Positions 1 through 6,033 of a stretch of 8,946 nucleotides of DNA are shown one piece after another (the first letter of the stretch is position 1; each line of letters opens with the position of its first letter). Location of the stretch: assembly GCA_019244985.1 (NCBI GenBank), contig JAFASB010000513.1, positions 1 through 8,946 of the forward strand, in the 5' to 3' direction. The translations under genes and the position numbers were made by a program. Source of the DNA: Acidimicrobiia bacterium (lineage in GTDB: Bacteria; Actinomycetota; Acidimicrobiia; Acidimicrobiales; AC-14). The notes under the pieces were generated by a model. The model did not search any database. It saw nothing but the letters and a program-made list of their open reading frames with translations, and was not told the origin of the DNA.

Positions 1-2
1 GG

Positions 3-791
3 ATCAACCCGGCGATCGTCACCGTCGTGTCCGGTGGTCACAACGACCTCCTCGTCGGAGCCGCCCTCCTCGCGGGCGTGCTCGCCGCCCTCGACGGACG
101 TGCCGCCAAAGCGGGCGTGCTCCTCGCCCTCGCCGTTCTCGTGAAGATCGCCGCCGTGCTGCCCCTCGGTGCGGTCATCGCGTGGATCGCCGTCCGCCAC
201 GGGCGGCGCGCTGGTGCCCGGGCGGCTGCGACGTCCGGCGTCGCGATCGTCGCGGGCTATGCGATGGCGGGCGGCACCGCCGCCCTCGCTCCGCTGAAGC
301 TGGCATCGACCTGGCACAGCAAGGCGTCGCTGTGGACGTTCCCGACGTCGTGGATCGAGCGCACGCTGCTCGGTGTGCACCCCGGGCAGTCCCATGTGCT
401 GGCGACAACGGCGATGGTCGTCGTCGTGCTGATCGGTGTCGTGGTCGCAGCTCCACGCCTGCGTGACCTCGACCCGGCGATGGCCGCGGGCGGCGCCGCC
501 TTCGTCTATCTGCTCGGTGCTGCATACGTGTTGCCGTGGTACGCGGGATGGGTCGTTCCGGTCGTGGCTCTGGCGTGGCGTTCGCGCCTCGCCCTGCTCG
601 CGCAGCTCCAGGCGTCGATCCTGTTGCTCATCTACGTCGACCGCCCGGGCGTCCATTCGACGGCGTTCCACGACGTCGTCGGCACGCTCTCCACCCACGT
701 CGTTCCTGTGGTCGAGGGGCTGATCCTGCTCGCCCTCGTCGTCGTCTCGACGCGGCGGCTCGCAGGCCTCGCGGCGAGGGCCGCGGCCTGA
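3..791 (+). CDS. Polytopic membrane glycosyltransferase, MptA/B- or GT87-like (GT-C fold), C-terminal part
   Basis: The frame is open to the left edge, so the N-terminus lies outside the window; 262 residues are visible. An internal GTG at 27 is an unlikely start because the reading upstream (INPAIVTVVSGGHND) is itself family-like: an NP...GGHND stretch opening a membrane segment is typical of actinobacterial polyprenol-phosphomannose-dependent mannosyltransferases (MptA/MptB) and related GT-C enzymes. The rest is strongly hydrophobic, with about six or seven likely transmembrane segments (roughly visible residues 16-34, 39-60, 75-95, 130-150, 160-205 as two, and 225-250) and a PWYAGW motif near residue 180, which is also common in this superfamily. 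Such enzymes move a sugar from a lipid-phosphate donor to a glycan on the outer face of the membrane. The catalytic first loop is missing, so donor and acceptor cannot be read. The stop overlaps the next start by one base, indicating translational coupling with the lipoprotein gene. The family call is fairly sure; the exact role is inference. Confidence 0.72.
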   Translation: MNPAIVTVVSGGHNDLLVGAALLAGVLAALDGRAAKAGVLLALAVLVKIAAVLPLGAVIAWIAVRHGRRAGARAAATSGVAIVAGYAMAGGTAALAPLKLASTWHSKASLWTFPTSWIERTLLGVHPGQSHVLATTAMVVVVLIGVVVAAPRLRDLDPAMAAGGAAFVYLLGAAYVLPWYAGWVVPVVALAWRSRLALLAQLQASILLLIYVDRPGVHSTAFHDVVGTLSTHVVPVVEGLILLALVVVSTRRLAGLAARAAA

Positions 792-1963
792 TGCGCAGGA
801 TGGCGGCAGTCGCCGCGGCTCTGGCGATGCTGGCCGCCGCCTGCTCGGGCGGGTCGACGCACAAGGTGGGCTCGGGCCGCACGACGACGAGTCAGTCCGG
901 CTCGACGACGTCAACAGGCGCCACCTCTCGTGCGGGCGACCTCCCGGGGATGCCGCCGCTGCTCGACCCCAACGACATCTACGCCGCCGACCGCCCCGGC
1001 CAGCTCAGTTCCGAGGTCAAGGACTTCCGCAGCCTCGTCTACGTCCCGAACTCCGAGAGCAACACCGTCGACGTCATCGACCCGGCGACGTTCAAGGTGA
1101 TCGACCACTTCCCGGTCGGCAAACAGCCCCAGCACCTCGTGCCGTCCTACGACCTCAAGACGCTCTACGCGACCAACGACCTCGGCAACACCCTGACGCC
1201 GATCGACCCCCGCACCGGCAAGCCGGGGCGGACCATTCCCGTCGAAGACCCGTACAACATGTACTTCACGCCCGACGGGCGGTTCGCGATCGTCGTCGCC
1301 GAGCGCATGAAGCGCCTGGACTTCCGCGACGCCCACACCATGGAGCTCAAGCACTCGCTACCGGTGCCGTGCAGCGGCGTCGACCACATGGACTTCTCCG
1401 CCGACGGCCGGTACCTGATCGCCAGCTGCGAGTTCGCGGGCGCAGTGCTCAAGGTCGACGTCGCCACCCAGACCGTGGTGGGGCGCCTACCGCTGCGCAA
1501 CGGCGGCCAGCCCCAGGACGTCAAGACGTCGCCCGACGGCAAGGTGTTCTACGTTGCCGACCAGGTGGCCGGTGGCGTGTTCATGGTCGACGGCGAGAGC
1601 TTGACGTCGCTCGGCTTCATAGCGACGGGGAAGGGCGCCCACGGGCTCTACGTGAGCCGCGACTCCAAGTTCATGTACGTGTCGAACCGGCGCGAGGGCT
1701 CAGTGACGCTGATCGACCTGGCGACGCGCTCGATCTCGACGACGTGGCACATCCCCGGCGGCGGTAGCCCGGATATGGGCGGCGTGTCGGCGGACGGCAA
1801 GGTGCTGTGGCTTTCCGGTCGCTACAACTCCGTGGTGTACGCCATCGACACCGCCAACGGGAACCTGCTCGCCCGCATCCCCGTCGGCCACGGACCGCAC
1901 GGATTGTGTGTGTACCCCCAGCCCGGCCGGTACTCGCTCGGCCACACCGGCGTGTTCCGTTAG
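791..1963 (+). CDS. Seven-bladed YVTN/YncE-type beta-propeller lipoprotein
   Basis: The product has 390 residues. The start is ATG at 791, overlapping the previous stop as TGATG; the frame is open further upstream, but only this start gives an export signal. Residues 1-18 are a lipoprotein signal (Arg2-Arg3, hydrophobic core, LAAAC with the lipidated Cys at 18). A Ser/Thr/Gly-rich linker (about 19-50) follows. From residue 83 to 379 I count seven repeats of about 40 residues of the type VYVxNxxxNTVxVIDPxT...PDG, beginning near 83, 125, 166, 209, 253, 295 and 339. This matches a closed seven-bladed propeller of the YVTN/YncE/lactonase-like class. His115, His199, His284 and His370 recur near the same point of blades 1, 3, 5 and 7. 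Proteins of this class are often ligand-binding or of unknown function, and no enzymatic activity can be claimed. Coupling to a membrane glycosyltransferase gene suggests a role in export or recognition of a surface glycan (inference). It converges on the hydrolase gene with 9 bp between stops and no visible terminator. Confidence 0.82.
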   Translation: MRRMAAVAAALAMLAAACSGGSTHKVGSGRTTTSQSGSTTSTGATSRAGDLPGMPPLLDPNDIYAADRPGQLSSEVKDFRSLVYVPNSESNTVDVIDPATFKVIDHFPVGKQPQHLVPSYDLKTLYATNDLGNTLTPIDPRTGKPGRTIPVEDPYNMYFTPDGRFAIVVAERMKRLDFRDAHTMELKHSLPVPCSGVDHMDFSADGRYLIASCEFAGAVLKVDVATQTVVGRLPLRNGGQPQDVKTSPDGKVFYVADQVAGGVFMVDGESLTSLGFIATGKGAHGLYVSRDSKFMYVSNRREGSVTLIDLATRSISTTWHIPGGGSPDMGGVSADGKVLWLSGRYNSVVYAIDTANGNLLARIPVGHGPHGLCVYPQPGRYSLGHTGVFR

Positions 1964-1972
1964 GACTGCGAC

Positions 1973-3817
1973 TCAGCCCAGCTGCAGAACGTAGGCCTCG
2001 CCGTCGGCGAACGGCGGTGTGACGAAACGGGCGACCCCGCCGCGGACGACGATCTGCTGCGATGACGTCGGCGGCTGATCGGGCATGGCGCCCACGGCGT
2101 CGGGTATGCGCTCGACGCTCACGGTGATCGCCCGGTCGGGGCCGCCGACCTTGAGGGCGACGACGACGGGTACAGGCGCCGGCGTTGCCGAAACGGACTC
2201 GTTGCACAAGGCGTTCACGGCCTTCGTGCAGCTCTGGTGACGACCGAGCAGGATCTGCCAGGTGGAGCCATGGCCGACGGCGAAGCCGCTGAGGAACGGC
2301 ACCGAGCTCGACACGTCGAGACGGGCGCCGCGCATGGTGCTGTAGGCGTACTGGACCCAATAGGAGGTCCGCGGTGTCGACTTGTCCTTGTCCAGCAGGC
2401 CGCCGAGCGTCGCGTTGCCACAGCCCGATGCGTCGTCGTTGTCGGCACCCCAGCAGCTCGAGTTACCCGAGGCGATGCCCGCATTCTCGCCGGCCGCCAG
2501 GTAGGCGACCCGCCAGCCCGGAAGGCCCAGCGTCCGGGGATTGCCGAACTCGTTGATGAACAACTCGGGCTTGCCGATGTTCGGCCACCGGAACAGCTCG
2601 TTGCGCAGACGGTCGGCGTGATTGGCGATGCTCTCGGGCAGCTTGTCGAACGGGCCGAGATGGTCTGGCACGGTCTCGTGCCAGGAGATGGCGTCGAGCT
2701 TCATCTTGTTGGCGTTGGCGAAGTCGAGGAAGGTCGTGAGGTCGAGGATGGTGGGCTTTCCCGGGATGGGGTCGAGCGTCGCCATCGTGCTCGGGCCGAC
2801 GACCTTCGCGTCGGGGTCGGCCGCCTTGATGGCCTGATATCCGTGCAGGTACATCTGCAGGATGTCCGACGGCGACGGGGCGCTTCCGCCGCCGTAGGCG
2901 AGACCGGCCTCGGGCTCGTTCACGAGATCCCAGTAGGTGGGGGCCCAGCCCTCCTGCTCGGCCTTGATGACGATGTTCTTCACGAACGAGTCGTAGGCGT
3001 CCCAGTCGTCCCAGGGCGCGGTGGCGCCGCCCTTGGACTTGTCGTAGGCGGCGACTCGCCAGTCGTCGCTCAACACCTCGGTGGTGTCGACCCCGTACGG
3101 CGCCACGAGCGTGTGCCAGTACTGGCCCGGCGACCCACGCCAGTTCGTCGGGTGGAGATTGAAGACGCGGCCCCTGTTCGTCATGCCGTCGATCTCGTGC
3201 AGAAAACCATTGAGGCCATCGGTGGCGGTGCCGTGCGTCGTCGTCGCGTCGACGGCGACACACGCCGGGCTGCCCGCGCACAGGGGACTGCCCGGGACGG
3301 CGGGGGGGCTCGCCAGCGCGGACGTGCTTCCGGACCGCGTCTGGCCGGCGACGGTGAACGTGTATCGCGTGCCGTTGGTGAGGCCGCGGAACGTGGCGTT
3401 GTAACACGTGCCGCACACGACGAGGGTGCCGTGGTCGCCGGTGCCGTCTTCGGTTGCGTGCAGGACGTAGGACTGCACCGCCGGTGACGTGTGCATGGGA
3501 TCCCACGAGACCGTCACCGCGCCGGCGCCCGCGGCCACCCGGACGGGCCCGCTTGCGGCCGTTGACGATGTCGTGCCGCCGACGGCCACGTGTCCCGGCG
3601 TGGTGTCCGCGATCCCGGGAACGGTCGTGGAATCGAATGTGTCGGGGGAGACGATGCCATCGGCGCCGCTGTTGGTGGCGCTGGCCGCGCTCTTGCTCGT
3701 GGTGGTGTCACGCCTGGCCGCCCACGCCGCCACGTCCGCCCCCAGAACGAACACGATCAACGTCCACATCAGGGGGACCCGAAGTCGGCCGCGGACGAGC
3801 TGGACGAGCATGGACAT
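1973..3817 (-). CDS. Exported Fn3-containing glycoside hydrolase, clan GH-A, GH39-like
   Basis: The product has 614 residues. ATG at 3817 is chosen because it directly precedes a basic, hydrophobic N-terminus (RLRVPLMWTLIVFVL, residues 11-25); a second in-frame ATG at 3811 is possible. Residues 14-34 form a signal peptide or anchor, with a possible AWA/A cleavage site near 33. A Ser/Thr/Gly/Asp-rich linker spans about 36-88, and an Fn3 domain about 91-172 (VTVSW at 101-105, GLTNGTRYTFTV at 145-156). The catalytic domain runs from about 195 to 525. It has WDLVNEPEAG at 296-305, where Glu301 would be the acid/base, SWH at 378-380, and FINEFGNP at 420-427, where Glu423 would be the nucleophile. 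This two-glutamate arrangement is that of clan GH-A and is closest to GH39 (xylosidase/iduronidase-like). Eight cysteines lie in four near pairs (135/138, 180/186, 455/466, 530/538), fitting disulfides outside the cytoplasm. A small beta-rich module ends the protein. The substrate is unknown; neighbours suggest a surface or extracellular polysaccharide. Confidence 0.8.
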   Translation of the reverse strand: MSMLVQLVRGRLRVPLMWTLIVFVLGADVAAWAARRDTTTSKSAASATNSGADGIVSPDTFDSTTVPGIADTTPGHVAVGGTTSSTAASGPVRVAAGAGAVTVSWDPMHTSPAVQSYVLHATEDGTGDHGTLVVCGTCYNATFRGLTNGTRYTFTVAGQTRSGSTSALASPPAVPGSPLCAGSPACVAVDATTTHGTATDGLNGFLHEIDGMTNRGRVFNLHPTNWRGSPGQYWHTLVAPYGVDTTEVLSDDWRVAAYDKSKGGATAPWDDWDAYDSFVKNIVIKAEQEGWAPTYWDLVNEPEAGLAYGGGSAPSPSDILQMYLHGYQAIKAADPDAKVVGPSTMATLDPIPGKPTILDLTTFLDFANANKMKLDAISWHETVPDHLGPFDKLPESIANHADRLRNELFRWPNIGKPELFINEFGNPRTLGLPGWRVAYLAAGENAGIASGNSSCWGADNDDASGCGNATLGGLLDKDKSTPRTSYWVQYAYSTMRGARLDVSSSVPFLSGFAVGHGSTWQILLGRHQSCTKAVNALCNESVSATPAPVPVVVALKVGGPDRAITVSVERIPDAVGAMPDQPPTSSQQIVVRGGVARFVTPPFADGEAYVLQLG

Positions 3818-3827
3818 ACGGGGCGCG

Positions 3828-3833
3828 AGGGTA
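3828..3833 (-). promoter_or_regulatory. Possible -10 box (TACCCT) of the GH39-like gene
   Basis: TACCCT fits the actinobacterial TANNNT -10 pattern and lies 10 nt before the ATG at 3817, in the 44-bp gap behind the polymerase gene. No Shine-Dalgarno sequence is visible before this ATG, which would suit a leaderless or near-leaderless mRNA. No convincing -35 element is seen. This is weak evidence by itself. Confidence 0.25.
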
Positions 3834-3861
3834 GCGGCGGGTCGCCGTGGCCCACCCGCGA

Positions 3862-4887
3862 TCAGCCCTGGTCCGCTGGGTCCTTCCGAGCGCGGCTGGG
3901 CGCCACCCGCGGCGGCTCGTTCGGCATCTTCGGGTAGACGGGCGGCCACGGTGCGTCCTGCAGCCCGGCGGCAAGGTCCCGCTCGTGCAGCTCCAGCAGC
4001 GGCTCGAGGGACTGCGGCTCGTCGGTCATCGGCGCCCACGCGTCCCCGGTCTTCGCGACCCGGGCCGGCACGGTGTCGATCGTGAGCTGATCGGGTTCGA
4101 CGGCGTCGAGCTCGTCCCACGAGAACGGCGTAGACACCTGGGCGCCGGGGCGGGCCCGCACGGACCAGGCCCCGAACACCGTCTTGTGGGGCGCGTTCTG
4201 GTTGAAGTCGATGAACACGCGAGTGCCCCGTTCTTCTTTCCACCAGGCGGCGGTCACGAGGTCGGGGCGACGACGCTCGAGCTCCCGCGCCACTGCGACC
4301 GCCGCGGCGCGGACGTCGTAGGAGGTCCACTCGGGGCGCAGCCGCGCGTAGACGTGGATGCCGCGATTGCCGGTCGTCTTGGGCATGCCGACGACGCCCA
4401 CCTCGTCGAACAGGGCGTGCACCTCGCTCGCCGCCTCTCGCACCATCGGGAACGTCACCCCCGGCTGGGGGTCGAGGTCGATGCGCAGCTCGTCGGCGTG
4501 CTCGGGGTCGGCGGCCTTGCTGGGCCAGACGTGGAAACCGAGGCACCCCATGTTCACCGCCCAGAGGATGTGGGCCAGGTCGGCGGCGACGAGGGCGCGC
4601 GAGGTGGTGCCGTTGGGGGTCGAGACGATCGCCGTCTCGAGCCAATCGGGCCTGGTGTCGGGGACCCGCTTCTGGAAGAACGACGAACCCGAGGCGCCGT
4701 TCGGGAACCGCTGCATCAGAACCGGCCGTCCGCCCACGGCGGCGAGGAGGGGTCCTTCGACCGACTGGTAGAAGCGAACGAGGTCGAGCTTGGTGTCGCC
4801 GCGCTCGTCGAAGAAGACCTTCTCCGGGTGGCTGATCACCAGTTCGTGCCCGCTCGCCTCGACGGCGACCCCGCCCTTGGCCGGCAT
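3862..4887 (-). CDS. Stand-alone LigD-type polymerase/primase (archaeo-eukaryotic primase fold, PrimC/PolD-like)
   Basis: The product has 341 residues, which is the length of a single LigD polymerase domain with no ligase or phosphoesterase attached. The N-terminus carries the family sequence SHPEKVFF (19-26). RIDLDPQPGV (135-144) holds the metal-binding pair Asp137 and Asp139, and FIDFNQNAPHKT (225-236) holds the third carboxylate, Asp227. GNRGIHVY (173-180) supplies the conserved His178, and HILWAVNMGC (106-115) matches the family's 5'-phosphate-binding region. The catalytic set is therefore complete. Known relatives add ribo- or deoxyribonucleotides to gapped or broken DNA ends. Linked forms work with Ku and ligase in end joining, while free-standing forms in mycobacteria (PolD/PrimC class) have been linked to gap repair. 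No Ku or ligase gene is in the window. It follows the SRAP gene by 25 bp on the same strand, which suggests a shared DNA-damage role. The C-terminus (about 325-341) is a polar tail. Family is sure; the in vivo role is inferred. Confidence 0.9.
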   Translation of the reverse strand: MPAKGGVAVEASGHELVISHPEKVFFDERGDTKLDLVRFYQSVEGPLLAAVGGRPVLMQRFPNGASGSSFFQKRVPDTRPDWLETAIVSTPNGTTSRALVAADLAHILWAVNMGCLGFHVWPSKAADPEHADELRIDLDPQPGVTFPMVREAASEVHALFDEVGVVGMPKTTGNRGIHVYARLRPEWTSYDVRAAAVAVARELERRRPDLVTAAWWKEERGTRVFIDFNQNAPHKTVFGAWSVRARPGAQVSTPFSWDELDAVEPDQLTIDTVPARVAKTGDAWAPMTDEPQSLEPLLELHERDLAAGLQDAPWPPVYPKMPNEPPRVAPSRARKDPADQG

Positions 4888-4894
4888 GGCGTCG

Positions 4895-4900
4895 ACGCTA
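4895..4900 (-). promoter_or_regulatory. Probable -10 box (TAGCGT) for a leaderless polymerase transcript
   Basis: TAGCGT matches TANNNT and ends exactly 7 nt before the ATG at 4887, the spacing expected if transcription begins at the start codon. It sits in the 25-bp gap after the SRAP stop, and no Shine-Dalgarno sequence is present. This suggests the polymerase can be transcribed separately from SRAP. There is no good -35 element. Confidence 0.4.
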
Positions 4901-4912
4901 TTGCGCGCCGGC

Positions 4913-5575
4913 TCAGAACAGCTGCAATGCCTGCGGCGGTGGCGGGACGTGGTCGAGGAGGGCGGCGTCGTTGTTGCGGACGTCGTTGACGCGCGTGCTG
5001 ACTGCTCGGGTGGTGAACGGCGCTTCCGGCGGCGGTCCCAGGACAGCCTGGAGCTCGGCGGTGTCTGCGTCGGGATCGAGCCACACGTCCCAACGGTCTC
5101 GCGGTACGACGACCGGCATGCGGTCGTGCAGGCGCTCGACGGGCGGGCGCGCCGCGGCGGTGACGATGGCGCAGGTCCCTCGCCTCCCGTAGATCCCAGC
5201 GAAGCCGACTGGGCGCCCGTCGACTGGGGAGAAGACGTACGGCTGCTTGCGCCCGGCCGCCGTCGTCTCCCACTCGAAGAACCCGTCGGCGGGGATCAGG
5301 CAGCGCCGCTGTTCGAACGCTTCACGGAACGCCGGCCGTTCGGCGAGCGTCTCGGCCCGGGCGTTGATGAGCGGCGCCGCGCCTTCGCCGGCGAGCAGAC
5401 CCCAGGGCGTGACGCTCAGGACGCGCCGTCCGCCGCCGTCGGCGACCTTGTAGACCTCGTCGGTCGGAGCGACGTTGTAGCTCGGCGGAAGGTGGGCGCC
5501 CGCCTCGACGTCGTCGATGTCGAACCAGTCGACGAGGAGGTCGCGAGGCGACATGGCGACGAACCGACCGCACAC
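4913..5575 (-). CDS. SRAP-domain protein (YedK/HMCES family), abasic-site DNA-protein crosslinker
   Basis: The product has 220 residues, the usual family length (YedK is about 220). The frame stays open upstream, but the start must be the GTG at 5575, because the next codon is Cys and the family begins M-C-G-R-F. After Met removal, Cys2 becomes the N-terminal nucleophile that forms a thiazolidine link with an abasic site in single-stranded DNA. The other active-site elements are present: YNVAPT with Asn34 (33-38), PWGL (57-60), NARAET (71-76), the GFFEWE block with Glu101 (98-103), and LHDRMPV with His150 (149-155). The protein therefore looks fully competent. It shields abasic sites at stalled forks from breakage. 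The polymerase gene follows after 25 bp and a UBP zinc-finger gene diverges 75 bp away. No LexA-type palindrome is seen in the upstream gap, so SOS control cannot be claimed. Confidence 0.93.
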   Translation of the reverse strand: MCGRFVAMSPRDLLVDWFDIDDVEAGAHLPPSYNVAPTDEVYKVADGGGRRVLSVTPWGLLAGEGAAPLINARAETLAERPAFREAFEQRRCLIPADGFFEWETTAAGRKQPYVFSPVDGRPVGFAGIYGRRGTCAIVTAAARPPVERLHDRMPVVVPRDRWDVWLDPDADTAELQAVLGPPPEAPFTTRAVSTRVNDVRNNDAALLDHVPPPPQALQLF

Positions 5576-5582
5576 GGCCGGG

Positions 5583-5588
5583 AGGGTA
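5583..5588 (-). promoter_or_regulatory. Probable -10 box (TACCCT) for a leaderless SRAP transcript
   Basis: TACCCT fits TANNNT and ends exactly 7 nt before the GTG at 5575. No Shine-Dalgarno sequence precedes that GTG. The spacing equals that at the polymerase gene and suits transcription starting at the start codon. No clear -35 is visible. The conserved MCGRF start fixes the start codon independently, which makes this spacing more meaningful. Confidence 0.42.
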
Positions 5589-5637
5589 CCGAGCGTGTTC
5601 CCAAAGCGCCGACCAGTGGGTAGAACGTGACGACGAG

Positions 5638-5644
5638 AGAGGGG
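5638..5644 (+). promoter_or_regulatory. Shine-Dalgarno site of the UBP zinc-finger gene
   Basis: AGAGGGG lies 6 nt before ATG 5651 and favours it over the in-frame GTG at 5627. A TAGAAC hexamer at 5621-5626 could be the -10 box of a promoter diverging from SRAP, giving a leader of about 20 nt; that part is weak. Confidence 0.5.
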
Positions 5645-5650
5645 ACGCCG

Positions 5651-5947
5651 ATGGCCGAGACCTGCACTCACCTCAATCAGATCGCCAACCCCGAGCCCGA
5701 GTCCTGGGGCTGCGTGGACTGTCTGGCGATGGGCCGGGAGGACTGGGTCCACCTCCGGCTGTGCGAGGTCTGCGGACACATCGGGTGCTGCGATCAGTCG
5801 CCGATGCACCACGCGACGGCCCACGCCCACGGCACCGACCATCCCCTGATCAGGTCCTACGAACCCGGCGAGGACTGGTTCTACTGCTACCCCGACGACC
5901 TCTTGTTCGAGCTCACCGGCGCGCCGCCGGGACCGTCGCATCCCTGA
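5651..5947 (+). CDS. Small UBP-type zinc-finger protein
   Basis: The product has 98 residues from ATG 5651, chosen for its Shine-Dalgarno sequence and because the finger starts at once; a GTG at 5627 would add eight residues. The zinc-binding pattern of the UBP (ZnF-UBP) fold is complete: Cys5-x-His7, Cys21-x2-Cys24, Cys38-x2-Cys41, Cys46, then His54-x3-His58-x5-His64, followed by the typical HPLIRSYEPGEDWFYCY stretch (64-80). In eukaryotes this domain binds the free C-terminus of ubiquitin. Many actinobacteria carry it as a lone small protein whose ligand is unknown. There is no signal peptide or membrane segment, so it should be cytoplasmic. It diverges from the SRAP gene across 75 bp, so the two may share control, but a functional link is not shown. 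The fold call is sure and the role is unknown. Confidence 0.87.
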   Translation: MAETCTHLNQIANPEPESWGCVDCLAMGREDWVHLRLCEVCGHIGCCDQSPMHHATAHAHGTDHPLIRSYEPGEDWFYCYPDDLLFELTGAPPGPSHP

Positions 5948-5954
5948 GGGTGAT

Positions 5955-5976
5955 GCGCGCGTGCTCGCTGGCGCGC
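5955..5976 (+). terminator. Possible hairpin terminator after the UBP zinc-finger gene
   Basis: GCGCGC, a 10-nt loop and GCGCGC begin 7 nt after the stop at 5947 and are followed by TAAAAC. The stem is short and the loop large, and GCGCGC is self-complementary and common in such GC-rich DNA, so this is only a possibility. Confidence 0.28.
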
Positions 5977-5980
5977 TAAA

Positions 5981-5996
5981 ACCTGACCCTTCAGGT
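5981..5996. repeat. Inverted repeat ACCTGA-N4-TCAGGT upstream of the HU gene
   Basis: This is a perfect 6-bp inverted repeat with a CCCT spacer, ending 37 nt before the HU start. Its right arm belongs to a CTTCAGG heptamer (5989-5995) that recurs at 6008-6014, 19 nt apart. It could be an operator for the HU gene or a short hairpin in the leader. No known regulator site is recognised. Confidence 0.4.
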
Positions 5997-6023
5997 GGAA
6001 GGCGGGGCTTCAGGATCCGCCAA

Positions 6024-6029
6024 AGGAGG
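6024..6029 (+). promoter_or_regulatory. Shine-Dalgarno AGGAGG that bears on the HU start
   Basis: A perfect AGGAGG lies 1 nt before the ATG at 6031 and 4 nt before the TTG at 6034. One nucleotide is too short for normal initiation, so the TTG is the better start by spacing. Confidence 0.65.
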
Positions 6030-6033
6030 CATG

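Noticed and set aside
536..790. N-terminal extension of the propeller lipoprotein to 536
   Set aside because: It is an out-of-frame shadow of the glycosyltransferase gene. The lipoprotein signal and TGATG coupling fix the start at 791.
2237..3487. A 416-residue plus-strand open frame opposite the hydrolase gene
   Set aside because: Low-complexity Arg/Gly/Val/Ala composition with no motif. It is a GC-driven antisense shadow of a gene with clear catalytic motifs.
1973..4645. A single 890-residue minus-strand reading covering the GH39-like gene and much of the polymerase gene
   Set aside because: The part upstream of 3817 is an Arg/Pro/Ala-rich shadow of the polymerase gene in another frame. 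Export signal and domains begin at 3817.
3847..4989. A 380-residue plus-strand open frame opposite the LigD-type polymerase gene
   Set aside because: It has no recognisable domain and lies antisense to a gene with a complete catalytic triad of Asp residues.
5576..5650. SOS (LexA) operator between SRAP and the zinc-finger gene
   Set aside because: No GAAC-N4-GTTC-like or CTGT-N8-ACAG-like palindrome is present; only isolated GAAC half-sites occur.
5576..5941. N-terminal extension of the SRAP reading frame to 5941
   Set aside because: SRAP needs Cys as residue 2. The extension overlaps the divergent zinc-finger gene and has no homologous look.
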